Below are positions 24,441 through 36,499 of a DNA stretch of 64,000 nt, piece after piece. The stretch comes from Gnetum montanum (lineage: Eukaryota; Streptophyta; Gnetopsida; Gnetales; Gnetaceae), in the NCBI GenBank assembly GCA_015680685.1, contig MNCI01003899.1, positions 62,001 through 126,000 of the forward strand, given 5' to 3'. Made by a program: the position numbers and the translations under genes. Each line of letters begins with the position of its first letter. The stretch's first letter is position 1. The notes under the pieces were generated by a model, which searched no databases, had not been told where the DNA came from, and was given only the letters and a program-made list of their open reading frames with translations.

Positions 24441-25290
24441 GTAATCTATCAGTAATCAAGAAGAAAATTTGTAAACAAATTTAGGGACAAAACCTTAAAA
24501 AGACCAAGTTCAAACACCATGAAGTGGTTTCCCATTTTTGAGAATTCCACCACTTGCAAACAAAAAGCTTTTGGAGGCAATTTTAAAAGTGGAACCCATA
24601 GCCATTGTAACCCCTTTTACCCCCATAAGATTGTGTGGTCCTACAGCAATACTAAGCAACCTAGGCATTAAGACTTCTAGTGTGGCTCTTCTTAGTAGCC
24701 CAGAACCTCCATGCATCTCACCCCCCCCCCCCCCCCCCCCCACCACAAAATCTANATGTAGCAAGGTTTCATATTTTTTAGAGTTGTGGAGCATCCGAAT
24801 CATGGACCTAGGGATTCTAAGCATCCATCGAAGTGAACCCCGTTGGAATTCTCAAGCATCCCTTGTATACATTTGTGGACCCACCTTTATTTTATAATAA
24901 ATTTTAAAGTTTAGTTTTGTTGTGCAATTTGAATTTTTTTTTTTGTGCATTTATTTTCTTAGATCTACATTACATTTTTATTTTTCTACTCTTGTTTATA
25001 TTTTCCAAGTTCATGGGTGATCTACTATATTGGCTAGGGTACCTTGAATCCTATTTTTCATGGACACCCTTGGGATCCAAGGTTAAAGCTATTTCACTAA
25101 GGATTTTTGATTTTCCAACAACCAAGATTTTTAGTTGCAACATTCCTGATGTATAGGGGATAACACCACCTGAAGCTTAGTAAACCATAGCCTTACGAGA
25201 ATCAAGTTAAATCCAAGTTTTTTTTTTCAACCACTAAGAAGTTGGCAGATGTCAGAAATTATTTTTGAACTATGAAATCCAAGGAGATAG
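24441..25290. other. Unassigned DNA with a C homopolymer
   Basis: A run of 21 C (24721-24741) followed by an N at 24755 suggests a sequencing or assembly weak point. Overlapping open frames on both strands exist only because of this simple sequence. No gene is recognised. Confidence 0.5.
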
Positions 25291-25306
25291 AACCTCGAAC
25301 CACTAC

Positions 25307-25507
25307 TCATAATCTATTGAATGACTTAAGTATAAAGGTAGAGGTTTCTTGAATGTTTTTGGTTAAGCCTAGTTTCTCAACAATAGTAAATGATACCACA
25401 TTAGTTTTGGCCCTATCATCTACATAAACATTAACATCAACATCAACCATACATAGTAAAATTTTTGATGTTTTATCAAAGTTAGAATTTTCAACCTCTA
25501 AAGACAC
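25307..25507 (-). pseudogene. Possible gypsy retropepsin remnant
   Basis: On the minus strand a 66-codon stretch reads VDVNVYVDDRAKTNVVS and IVEKLGL. This has the spacing of a chromovirus protease (VDxxATxNFVS...A..LGL), with DDR where the D-T/S-G active site would be. No neighbouring RT could be read, so the assignment rests on one motif. Confidence 0.35.
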
Positions 25508-26280
25508 ATTTTACTTTTGAAATAATTTCAAATGCTATCAAGACACTTGAGGAACTTTGAGATAAGGTTTTATATTAATGATGAATGCAAATGATGCCAC
25601 TTGGAAAGGTCCAGAAGTAGCAACACTAATATTGATACTATTGTTAGCATCAACATTTCAAGTACTTAGTGAAAATTTGGACTTTTCTCTAGTTGCTATT
25701 TTTCAATTTCCAATGCTTCTTTTGATATCCAAACTAATGTTAAAGATTTTTGATATGAAGTCGACAACCCCTAGAAACCTATAAATGCTATAGAATACTA
25801 ATTTGGAGGATGGTACAAAGTTTAGTAGTGCTGATACTAGCATCAAGATCAGTGTTAGCTAGGAAGTTAGAATGTTTTAAGTGATTTTCCAAGCCAAAAA
25901 TTATAACCTCCAAGATGCTGAAACTAATCCTAAAATGAGTTAAAATAATCATTTTAAAGCATCAAAAAACTTGTAAACCTATATAATTATATGGACTAGA
26001 TATGTGAAGTGACTTGAAGGTACTCGAGGTGCTCTCAAAGGTTCTAAGGTAAGCCATAAACTTTTTCATGATTTAGACTTAGAAAAAATATTAATTTTGC
26101 AAGCCCTAAAAGAACCTACCAAAAGTTGCCAATTTTAGAAGCCTAGAGGGTTGAAACTTTTATCAATGAGTTGAACAGGCCTAAGGAAGTCATCATGCAT
26201 GTTGTGAAACAATTTTGATGAGGTTTAGAGGTGCTAAAAATGGTGGTTTTGGCACTGATGCTCATGTAAATATTAGCATC
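25508..26280. other. Unassigned DNA left of element B
   Basis: No domain is visible. The last five bases, gcatc (26276-26280), may be the left target duplication of element B; the right flank reads acatc. Confidence 0.4.
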
Positions 26281-27136
26281 TGATGAATCATGATTTGCTA
26301 AGCCCTGATATCGGGTACATGATATCAGGTACACGATATCATAGCCTGGGTATGATATTGTATACATGATATTGTGAATCCTATGTTAGCCTATAAATAT
26401 AGCACTCAGGCGAATAGGAAGAGAGTCATTAGTTAGTCATTAGGAGTAAAGAGTCTTTTTGTTAATTTTCAGTTCTTTTCCCAAGTGCATGCCTGTAGTG
26501 TGATGCTTGTAATTATATGAAACCTTTCTTCAAGTGTGATGTACTTGGACATGCACACAATCAGCAATAAAGATTGAGATTACTCCATCATTACAACATT
26601 CACTTAGTTTTTAATTATTTAATTGTTAATTATTTATTTTTGTTTTCCCAATTAATATTTCTTTTATCATCATTTACTATTCCTATTGTTAATGTGGAAT
26701 GAGTATGTCCTAATCATGAACATTTAAGTGTAACTATGTGGTAACCCAATAGTGTGTCTAGCAGTGCTTTGAGTAATGTGCGCTTGGTAATCCCAGAAGT
26801 AGTACATGAAGTCCAAGATGCATATGGATGATTAAGGACGAATGCTTATCGCACTTAGGCTAGCTTAGATTTTGCTTCCTATTTCCTATTAGTTTACTCA
26901 AGCTATCTCTCATTGTCTTTAGGAGTAGCATAGTCTTAGAAATCACATCATAAACCTCACTCTAGACTAAACCATATGTGAAAAAGCAAATACTAGTCCA
27001 AGTGGGAAGATAGTGAACTGTGATCAACGTATAACTATCTAGGTGCCACAACTAGTCTGTCCATGGAGTTCAACCAAATCGGACGTACACGTTCATATTT
27101 GTATGGTTGAGTGTAAGGGTACCTCACTGCTCATCA
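26281..27136 (+). repeat. 5' LTR of element B
   Basis: It is 856 bp from tgatgaatca to ctcatca. The polyadenylation-like signal aataaag lies near 26565. U5 holds degenerate cttggtaa-ccca repeats as in element A. Confidence 0.85.
26307..26399 (+). promoter_or_regulatory. U3 promoter of element B: five GATATC-like boxes plus TATA
   Basis: Boxes start at 26307, 26321, 26335, 26354 and 26368, so spacing is 14, 14, 19 and 14 bp. The ctataaata motif starts at 26391, 23 bp after the last box. Confidence 0.8.
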
Positions 27137-27155
27137 TTGGCACTATTGCTAGGGA
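27137..27155 (+). promoter_or_regulatory. Primer-binding site of element B
   Basis: The sequence ttggcactattgctaggga directly follows CATCA. It is a decayed form of the tRNA-Asp-type site used by Athila-like elements. The same site follows the LTRs of E (40682-40700), F (41731-41748) and C (56628-56646). Confidence 0.65.
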
Positions 27156-27262
27156 CGATAGTTATTTAGATTAGTTATATCATACAAGATCATTGTAATA
27201 GGTATTAATGATATATTTTTTAGATAAAAGAAATTCAATTAAGTCACACATGATTCACGACA

Positions 27263-29593
27263 ATGTCTCTCTCATAGGAAAACAATAACACAACAACTAG
27301 CAAGGCAATTCATTGGAGAACCAACAAAATTTATGATGAAGAAGAAATTTGGAGTATGCAATCTTATGCAAGAGTTTCATATGTTCATGGACATCCCAAC
27401 AATACTCAAGGACTCTTGTCATCCAACTTAGACACATCTAGTAAGGATGGGATATCCCATAGAACAAGAGGGCCTGTAAGGCCTAGGACCTTCTCAATGG
27501 TTAGTAAGAGTACATCACGGAACGATTGAAAGACTTACAAAAGTCATGATGAGTCTTCCAGTTCTCTCTCTTCCTCTGCTCTTTCAATGTTAGGTCATGA
27601 CATAGATGACCATTCTCAAGGGGTTGGCGTAGAAATAAAAATCGAACCCATGAGCAAAATCAAGAATGCCAACATGAACAAAGACAACATCATCCCAACT
27701 CATAAACTCACAACCTACTTAGTGACGATGAAGCCCTACTAGCCACTAAGAGCCTACTACATATAATAGAGGCAATTCAAATATCCTATAGGAATCGTAA
27801 GGAAGGCCGTCTACCTAGGCTTGATTTAAACAACTTTCCCAAGTTCTTAGGAGGCTATGATTTAGATCCACAATATCATTTACAAGCCTTCTACAATGCT
27901 TGTGCATGGAACAACATTGATAATTGGTGGCAAAGACTTAAGCTCTTCCCTATAACACTCATTGGCCAAGAAAAAGTATGATATAGGTCTTTAAAGCAAA
28001 AACTAATTCGTCATTGGCTGACAATGGTGGAACTATTCAATGAGAGATATCAAACTTGTGCAAGAGTGTCAGCCTTAAGGAGACAAATCAAATATTGGAA
28101 ACAAGGGCAACATGAACCCTTTGACATGGCCTTAGAAAGATATTATTTATTTTTGAACAAATTCCCAAGCCATGGGTTCTCCAAGGAAAGGCTAATGTGT
28201 CACATCATAGATGGGCTTCATAATGAAACAAGGGAGACCTTAGGGATGTATGCCCTAGGTCAACTATATGAACTATGAACCCACAAATTCCAAGTGCTTA
28301 TTAAGCAAGTAGAAAAAGAAGAATGAGAAATAGCCAAATGGAAGAATGTTGAAAGATCTCAACAAGACCAAAATCTTAGAGTAACAAAGGTCCATAATCA
28401 TGAAAGGGAGAAATAAACTCACCTTGAGGAGGTGGAACCATTCCCATCTTTCCCAATACTAAACTCACTAGATGAAATTGAGGCAAAGATCCATAAGATG
28501 ATGAAATGGGCACATGAAAAATGTGGAAAATATGTAAAAATTATTAGAGGTAAAACCATGCAAGATCACACTAACAACTAGAACAAATAGAGGATACCAA
28601 ATTTAGAAATAGGACAGAACACCATTTGACAATCTTAGAAATAGGACACTTATGGTTTACAATTAAGTGTCCCTTACAATTAACACCATTTGACAAATTT
28701 AGAAATAGGACAGAACACCATTCAACAACAAGGATAGGGGCTTAATTGTAAACCATAAGTATCAATGCAATGTTTGCCTATATGATCACCCTAGAGACCA
28801 ATGCCCAATCTTGTCACATCTACAGGAGCATTGGGAAGGAACGCTACATCCAAATTTTATACATAAGTACCATGTTCAACCAGAGTAGCAAAACCCCCAG
28901 TCGTGGGGGAGACCACCATCAAATTGGCCACACCCTTTGTACCATCTGAAACCAAGTTCTTATTATGTTCAACACCCTATTTCTCCAACTAGATCAACAT
29001 CCTCTACTTCACCTCATCATTATCATTCTTCTAAATACTATCAACCCATGTCCTCTTCCACACAATCACCACCTCATGTTCCTTACACTTCTCCTTGCTC
29101 TCAATATTCTCATCCATCACCTCCTTGTACATTGCCACCAGTAGTATCGAAAGGTTTGGCACCACAACACCAACCAACAAACATTACTTGTGCTGCTACT
29201 CTCAATAGTAGTGGGAGCCCTCCACAACATTGGAAGCATCATTTCTTTAGGCATGGTCATAGAAAGAGATAGCATGGTTCTAAAACCACTGCATCCTCCA
29301 ACTTAGCACAAGCCCAACATGGTGATGCACCTTCCTCTTCAAACTCAATGCCTCCTATTACCTTATCTAGGCCACTAATCAACTCTCCAACAACCATGTA
29401 GCCCAATGAATATAACAAAGTGAGGATACATATCAATATTTGCATACTATCTTATGGTCACGGGTGCCATAGTGGATTAGCTTCTTATCACATCATCACA
29501 TCTTATAATCTGCCCCACTATGCCTACTTTAAGCAAGTGTGTGAACCCCAATTTGGGTACATTCCTACCACCACACCAAAAGACACCCAGTGA
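27263..29593 (+). pseudogene. gag of element B
   Basis: The start atgtctctctca matches the gag starts of C (56762) and E (40807). The protein would be about 775 residues, but stops and at least two frame changes break it. Parts seen are an N-terminal acidic segment (IYDEEEIW), a Retrotrans_gag-like domain (LGGYDLDP, HLQAFYNACAWNNI, LFNERYQTCARVSA, RETLGMYALGQLYEL) at about 27840-28280, a zinc-knuckle variant CNVCLYDHPRDQC at about 28768 and a proline/serine-rich tail. It ends PKDTQ, like element C. Unlike element A it has no protease. Confidence 0.85.
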
Positions 29594-31107
29594 TCTGGAT
29601 ATGGCTAGACCCTAATATTTCCAAATGCATGGATCCAAATCTTCCATTTATTAATTCTCACCATGATCCAAGGTTTAGTCATGGGGGACACCCCCCATTC
29701 TAACAAGCAGAATTAGTAAATGTTTTTCCTTTTCTTTGGTTTTACAATTTTTTGTTTTTCAATTTTTCATTTCTAATTTTTTACCTTTCAATTTGTCATT
29801 TTTATCTTTTTGAGGGTAATCTCATCTATGAATAAAATACTCATGTGACCTATCGTTTGAGGTGTCGTTCTATGTTATTGAGTCACAAGGGACTAATTAT
29901 TTGGACAATGAGCCCACAATATATACCCACCCAACTCTGGGTACAATGATATTCTTGATATCATTAAAACTCAAAGTAACTTTGTACTCATTATGTCTAG
30001 AGTGAAGACTGATGGACTAAGAGGAAATGATGAGGGTGTGACATCAAGGGGACTTGTGGATTTTCTTTGGTGATAGTTGGAGATGCTATCATGCAACTTG
30101 GTTGTACTAAGATCCTTGTAGATCTAACAAAAAATGGGAGTAAGAGTTATGATAAAGGTACTCAATAAAGAAACTCAATGATGTTCTAGAGGGTCCCACT
30201 GGAAAGACATGCATCCATGCCTAAAGGTTGGTAGCTTCTCCAAATCACCTTTAGAAAATTCAAAGTGCCAAGGTGGCTAGAAGAAGAAAAAGAAAAGAAA
30301 GAAGAATGATAAAAAAGAGAAAATTTTTTAAAAAATCAAGAAACATGTTCCGCAGACAATTCAAATCACTCCTCCCTTGCATGAAACACCAAGTGATCAT
30401 ACATTTTGTTGTTGTGATGCCCTTATGGTTGTCTATCATTGGATGAAACAATGTGATGTCACTGATTAGAGGTATGGACTTGGATTTGATCTTGGAGTGA
30501 AAGGCTAATGGTACCATAATCATGCACAACACTTTGAATTCATTATGCTCAGGGTAAGTTACCTCACATCCCAATCTCTACAATCCCTTCTACAATTCAT
30601 CTCATCTCACTATCCAAGTATCTCTAACTTGTGTCTTGTGTGGCATAGAATTCATATCTCCTAATAGTGGTATTTAACATGTGTGTGTTCTGTTGCACTA
30701 GTGTAGATTGCATTTAACCCTTCTAGTGGCTACAAACATTTTAAGGTGTGGTTATGTAAGGGCATGATAGGTTGAAACCTACTTTGGGGAGGATCCACTT
30801 ATGTGACATTTGTAATTTGTACGTGTTGCACACCACCACATCATCTTATACCCTCCAAGTACTGCATTTCTGAGTTTATTCTTTCCTTTATCATTATTTC
30901 ATCCAAACATTCCTTTGCACCACTACATGTCCTTTTTCCTCACCCTATGCAAAGAACTTCATTGTATAATTCCACTTCATTACATTGTTGGTGCCTTAAT
31001 GTCCACTTGGCATTACCCCAGACCTTTCAAGTCTACCTCGAATCCTTCATTTTTGGCCATGAAAACTTGAAAATTCATCAATTTTACTAAGTATCCTATT
31101 TTGGAGG
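29594..31107 (+). other. Element B region between gag and the internal promoter
   Basis: It starts with AGTCATGGGGGA (29677) and a T-rich tract with repeated acaattttt. A block at 30196-30510 is shared with C (59755-60066) and E (43340-43570); in C it is open for 96 codons. Near 30758-30800 is the box tttggggagga, shared with A, C and K. In the autonomous relative K, integrase lies directly left of this region. Confidence 0.6.
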
Positions 31108-31113
31108 GGATGT

Positions 31114-31200
31114 GATATTGGGTACCTAGTATTGGATCCAATGCGATATCAAGTGTGCGCTATCGCATATGTGATATCGCATCCATAAAACCTATATATA
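31114..31200 (+). promoter_or_regulatory. Internal promoter-like module upstream of ORF2, element B
   Basis: GATATC-like boxes start at 31114, 31145, 31159 and 31173 (the last three spaced 14 bp). A TATA-like ctatatata starts at 31192, 19 bp after the last box. A leader of about 510 bp then precedes ORF2. Element C has the same module with the same 19-bp spacing. Confidence 0.6.
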
Positions 31201-31711
31201 TGCGGCCCCTAACGCACATAGAAGTCATTTTTAACTATTGATGTGAGGAGAGTTGTTGTAATTTTCTTCTACAATTTTTCACGTTTTACAAGTCTAACAT
31301 TTAACCGTCAATATCTTGCTTGTTAACACTCCAATGTACCTTCCAATCAAACCTCCTTAAACCTGAAGTGTTTAACTTAGTCATGGGGGAGGGGTACGGT
31401 AGAATTTCTGCATAACTTTTTTGAAATTCACTATCACCTGAAGGATATCATAGGAATAAGTAATATTAACAAATGTTACGAACTCATGCCAAACTAATTT
31501 TCTTCCTTCATCCAAATCATGAAAATTATAGTTGAAATCACCTAAGAAAATTAGGCTTGACATTAAAACTTTTAGGGCACTTTCCTTGAAAAATTTCTAA
31601 CTCTGAGATCACACTACGCAAGAATTCAAAATTTATTAAAGGTAATGAGTAAGGTATGAGATAATTGAACTTCTTTAAATAACCTTACTAACAATTGATC
31701 TTTGTGTGATT

Positions 31712-34438
31712 ATAGATGGCCCCTAAATGAGGACAATAGGGAGGACCTTCTCAAGGTGCATCCAAGCATCCGAGGAGAGGCAGAGGCCAAGGACCTCCTA
31801 CAAAACCTGCAAAATAGGAGGCACAATTATTTAGCATCTATTAAGAAATCCCTATTATTGTACAATCTAGTTAAGCAGAAGAAAGAGAAGGCAGGGCACC
31901 TGAATAAGGACAACATCTCACATTATCCCCAGAATGTGTTCAGGCCATTCGGGAAAGGTCCACATCTGCTATAGTGATTTTGGAACTTCATTTTGGACCT
32001 TTTACTAAATTTTCCCCTAAGCTGATCAAAGATCAACTCAAGGGATCTCCACTATGGCCTGTAGACTCAAAAAGTGGAGAATGGTATTTCAGGGAAACTT
32101 ATCAATTTTGGCATAATAAAGAGAAAGGCACCACCACCAACATTGGTAGAATTTCCATTGATTTCTCTGTGAAGGCCATTGTAGAAGTTCTAAATCTTCT
32201 AAATACAGGGCCTAAAGTTGCTCATCTGTCCACCTGCTCAAATGCTAATGTAAGAAAAATATGGCTAAAGAGGACATATGGCAAAGAAGAAAAAACATAT
32301 GGAGAACTGACCCTTGAAGAGAGAATTTATTTTAAAGTTAGCAACTATTACATCTTCCCAATAAAGGGGCTAAATAGGATCTCTATCTATGTGGCTAGAG
32401 GAAGTGCAATCTTGATGGGCAAGATTGATGTCAATTTGCCCCATTTGTATCTAATAGAAATGTTGAGGTGGTTCAAAGAATGCAAGATAAGAAAGTTTGC
32501 ATTGCCCTTTCCATGTCTAATTAGGAAGTTATGCTAGCATGCTAGAATTCTAGGGTACACTTATGACATCCTCAGAAAAGCTCAAAATGCTTCATATGCT
32601 AAATTACCTAAGCCACCAACACCAAGGAAAGATGTTGGTAAAATGCTAGAGCTTGAACAAGAGCAGATGGTTGGACCCACTACACCTCAAATAGTAGGGC
32701 CTAGCCAACTTTCAAACACAAGGCTCAATCAATAACAAGAAGCAGGGGCCAGCACATAGCCCATAGGCCAGCAAGATCAGCAACTGCCACTACCACTATA
32801 AGATTACTAGTCGTCGATGAGCCATCTCAGGACCATCATAGAAACTATTAGTTGGGAAATTTAGGATGAGGCCAATCTCTTCAAGGTGATCGATGATGAT
32901 GTATGATCCACCATCTCAATCGATCATGTAAGGGGCAATGTCTCAATATAAACAGGAGGAGGGGAGTCGCATTGATCACAATAGATTTCTAGGGATGCTA
33001 TATTATTTCAAGTACAATTGGAAACTGGTGAAGGTGCCACGATGGTGGTCATGCAACACTAGAATGTAGAAAGAGTAGCAGAAGTTGTCATAGATCACAT
33101 CAAAGAGTCATTTAATGTCCCTATTGTGCCACTAGCGGATCTCACAAGAGCATGTGATGCTCAAGTTCTAGTCAATACATTGATGACTCCTATAGAACAT
33201 GAGGATGCTCTAGATCATTTGCTACAAATAGGACAAGTAATGATGTCCTTGTTTGACATCCCCCAAGATATCATAGCAATGAAATCATACCTCATTTCCA
33301 CAAAGAAAAACCCAGTTATGGCTAAGGTTAGGATCGAACACGTAAAAGATGAGTTGAGGAGACTCCAAGAGAAGTTTGTTGCCCTACAAGCTGAAGAGTG
33401 GGATTTGTCCCAACTTATTCCAAATGATCATCTAGAATCATTTAGGATAAAGCAACTAAATAAATTATTAAAGGAGAATAAAAGGGTGCAATGGAAAAGG
33501 AGAAGGCTAATTGGGATGCTTCGAAAGCATAGGCTCAAACATATGCACATGCAAAAGCACTCAAAGCCTTACAAGAAAAAAATAAACTCCTTACTACTAA
33601 AAATATGCAGTTGACAATAGTTGAAAAATAAAAGAATGTTCTCGAGGAAATTTTTTAGCAAACTCAAGAACAACTAATAAGAGTCAACCAAGATATAAGT
33701 CAATTAGCTAGAGAGAACATGATCCTCTCAATGGAGTAGGTACACATCATTCATTAGAAGATGGCCATTGAAATAAGCACATGGTAAAACGAAGCTAAGA
33801 AACATGAAAAATTGAAGGACCATTTTCAAGATTACGTGGGGATGTATAAAGAGATCATTGAAAAAGAGATCCATATGGCTAAGACCCACATCAACTCTTT
33901 CAGTTCTTAAAACACTGATTGGTGGACCATATTGGACACTTACGCCTTCGACCACTAAGTAGAATTAAAGACTTGAGACCTATAGATCCAAGATCTCATA
34001 GAATACATGAAGTTGGCAAACCTGTAGTATGCTAACTTGGCCATGTTAATAGCAGGATGCCCAAGGACAAAGCTAGAAAAACAAGTAGTTGCCAAGTATG
34101 AAATACAGTTTGTTGAACACAAAAAGAAACTACAAAAATTGGAGGTGGAAAACTCTAAACTAGAGGTGGTAAAAGCTAGCTACCAAGGTTAAAAGGATGT
34201 TGCAGTAGACTTGGCTCGATGGCTTACGGACTATCAGGAATTCAAAGACAAAGCCAGAGCCTATGAGAAGGAAAGATGGTTGTTTGCGACATGGTACATC
34301 AAAGCTAATTAGATGTTTTCGTAATTGCCATGTCCATGGGAGGTGCTGACTCTATCAAATATTGGAACATTAGCATGAACAGCACATGATAAGGGGAAGA
34401 AGCCAATGGAGGAGCCACCGCCACTGAGAACCACATGA
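31712..34438 (+). pseudogene. ORF2 of element B: plant-transposon-type domain plus coiled coil
   Basis: The start atggcccctaaa matches atggtccctaaa in element C. The reading frame from 31974 to 33614 is continuous apart from stops. The N-terminal third is basic and glycine-rich. Then follows a domain with IDFSVKAIVEVLNL, TLEERIYFKV, ARGSAILMGKI and LPFPCLIRKLC (about 31990-32540), which resembles the putative plant transposon protein domain (PF20167) found beside gypsy elements. A proline/glutamine-rich linker leads to a long heptad-like region (33280-34320) and a tail KGKKPMEEPPP before the stop at 34436. Full length would be about 900 residues. The role is unknown. Its position matches the env-like ORF of Athila elements, but I see no signal peptide or membrane segment. 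Confidence 0.75.
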
Positions 34439-34606
34439 GTTCCAAATAATTTTGTGTTTTGTATTTTGTGTTGGTATCCCAATTTTTTTTTGTCCCATAC
34501 TATAGCATGAAATAATCCATAGTCAATCCATAATCACATACCTATCCACTATGTAATCAAATGAACCTATTTCTCATTTTTTTGACTCGAGCATGAGTTT
34601 TTATTC

Positions 34607-34619
34607 AATCATGGGGGTA
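34607..34619 (+). promoter_or_regulatory. Polypurine tract of element B
   Basis: aatcatgggggta abuts the TGATAT start of the 3' LTR, as in elements A and E. Confidence 0.75.
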
Positions 34620-35142
34620 TGATATTGGGTACGCAATATCGTAGCCTGGGTATGATATCATATACACAATATCATGATTCCTTTGTTAGCCTTTAAATAT
34701 AGCACTCAGGTGCATGGGAAGGGAGTCATTAGTTAGTCATTAGGAGTTAGGAATCTTTTTGTTGATTTTTAGTTCCTTTCCCAAGTGCATGCCCACAATG
34801 TGATGCTTGTAATTGTATGAAACCTTTGTTCGAGTGTGATGTACTTGGACATGCACACAATCGGTAATAAAGATCAAGATTACTCCATCATTGCAGCATT
34901 CACTTAGTTTTCAATTGTTTAATTGTTAATTATTTATTATTATTTTTCCAGTTAATATTTCTTTTATCATCATTTACTATTCCTATTGTTAACGTAGAAT
35001 NGTTCAAGTGAGAAGACAGTGAACTACAATCAACGTATAACTATCTAGGTGCCACAACTAGTCCATCCGCAGAGTTCAACCGAATCATGCATACATGCTC
35101 ATATTCGTATGGTTGAGCATAGGGGTACCTTGCTGCTCATCA
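34620..35142 (+). repeat. 3' LTR of element B, internally collapsed
   Basis: It matches the 5' LTR but is only 523 bp. An N at 35001 joins two points that are about 330 bp apart in the 5' copy, so the loss is probably an assembly collapse. Its boxes start at 34621, 34635, 34654 and 34668, and ctttaaata starts at 34691, again 23 bp after the last box. Confidence 0.85.
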
Positions 35143-35790
35143 ACATCACCCAAACTTTGAAAATTTTTTGACATTTTTCTAAACATTTCTAAATGTGCTA
35201 AAATTAAAGCCAAAATGCTAGGATATGATCCTAAATGATCCTTGGAGATCTTCGAGACTAAAAATGTCTTATGAAGATATTTTAGGGCATTTTATCCTAT
35301 AGTATTGAAGGAAGATTATTTCAAAATTTTCATCACCTACAACAATTTAAAAATTTTTGATTATGGAGTTTTTCTAGGGTTACCAAAAATGAAGTTCATA
35401 AGATAGATTATGAACTTAAATGATTTCTAGAAATCTTCAAGACCTGAGAATGTGCCTCATGATGATGCATTTGGAAAATTTGATGCCCAAACTTGCATGA
35501 AGTGATGTCCAAATGACACTTAGCTTTGATCTTTGGTGAATTTAAAAAATTAGTCATAGTAAGCTTCTCTTTAATAATGACAAGGTATGTGTGTCAAATT
35601 ATGATTTTAGGTGGAAATTTTTGCATGAGAAGCATACTTGTAATATGGCTAGATATATGGATAAGAACAATACCTATGAACTTGTTGCATAAAGCTACTT
35701 CTATCTAGGTATGTGAAATGATATAAATAACTTTGTTAAGAATAATTGCATTTATAAAAATTTAAAGGAGAAAAAGGTATTGTTGATCAT
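35143..35790. other. Unassigned DNA with a 175-bp degenerate duplication
   Basis: Two blocks near 35240 and 35415 share taaatgat, agatcttc-agac and atgatga-type matches in the same order. This may be U3 sequence of an old LTR. No coding similarity is seen. Confidence 0.35.
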
Positions 35791-35794
35791 TATT

Positions 35795-36260
35795 TACCTT
35801 TGTCCATTTCTAATGCTCCATGCTAGAGTATTTCTATGGATTTTATGTGTGGAATCTCAAAGACACAATCTAGACATGATTATATTTTTATTGTAATAAA
35901 TTAATTTTTCAAAATGGCACATTTCAATCTTTATGAAAGAAGCAATGATGCATCTCATGTAGCTTATTCTTTTTTAGCATGTTGTGAGATTACAAGGAAT
36001 TCCTTTAAAAATTATGAGTGATAGACATGTGAGAGTTACAAGTCATTTTTAGAGATCATTGTGGAAGTTTCTATGTACCAAGTTATTCTTTTCAAGTACC
36101 TATCATTCACAAAGTGATAAAAAAAAAGTTTGTAAATAAATCATTGTTGAAGATTTTCAGATGTCTTTGTGAATATTAGGCAAATAAATAAAAAAATATC
36201 TTGACTCATGCTAAGTTTGGCTATAATAACTCCTCTTATTCCAACATTGATAAAAGTTTA
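35795..36260 (+). pseudogene. Ty3/gypsy integrase fragment (chromovirus-like)
   Basis: A broken frame reads SISMDFMCG, SRHDYIFIVIN, KMAHF, MSDRHVRVTSHF and SSTYHSQSD in the right order for the gypsy integrase catalytic core; the D of DFMCG and the D of SDRHV are retained. NNSSYSNIDKSLF near 36225 corresponds to the downstream YNNS...TGKSPF motif. It differs from the integrase of element K, so it represents a separate gypsy lineage. RT is not present upstream. Confidence 0.75.
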
Positions 36261-36499
36261 TTCATGATAAGCCTTATCCATAAGTACCTAATCCATTAGA
36301 ATGATGAGAAGCTTGACAATGCATGGTGGATTCATGAAAGTGATTTCACCTTGTAAGGGCTTGATGTCTTAATCAATGTGAAGCCCACTTGAGTCCAAGT
36401 AACTTTTTAAGGATGAGAAAGATGACAAGGACATCAATCCACCTCTTTGATATATTCTACTTCCTTAGTATTCTTAGGAGTCATATGATCAAATAATTA

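Larger units (their letters stand above)
26281..35142 (+). mobile_element. Element B: non-autonomous gypsy-type element with gag and ORF2
   Basis: TGATG starts the 5' LTR and CATCA ends the 3' LTR. The flanks are gcatc and acatc, a 5-bp duplication with one mismatch. The order inside is primer-binding site, gag (27263-29593), T-rich region, a conserved block (30196-30510), an internal promoter-like module (31114-31200), ORF2 (31712-34438) and a polypurine tract. RT, RNase H and integrase are absent. Element C has the same order, so the layout is inherited and not a single accident. Confidence 0.85.

Noticed and set aside
24510-24897. Overlapping open frames on both strands with proline or glycine runs
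   Set aside because: The runs come from the C homopolymer at 24721-24741, next to an N, and no family is recognised.
29257-29445. Minus-strand open frames over gag tails (also 58747-58962)
   Set aside because: They recur in B and C only because the sense gag sequence is conserved there.
31381-31563. Minus-strand frame with LGDFN-like residues, resembling an endonuclease motif (also 60956-61144)
   Set aside because: It lies in the leader of ORF2 in both B and C, is short and carries no further endonuclease motifs. A remnant of a LINE endonuclease cannot be excluded, but the support is a single short match.
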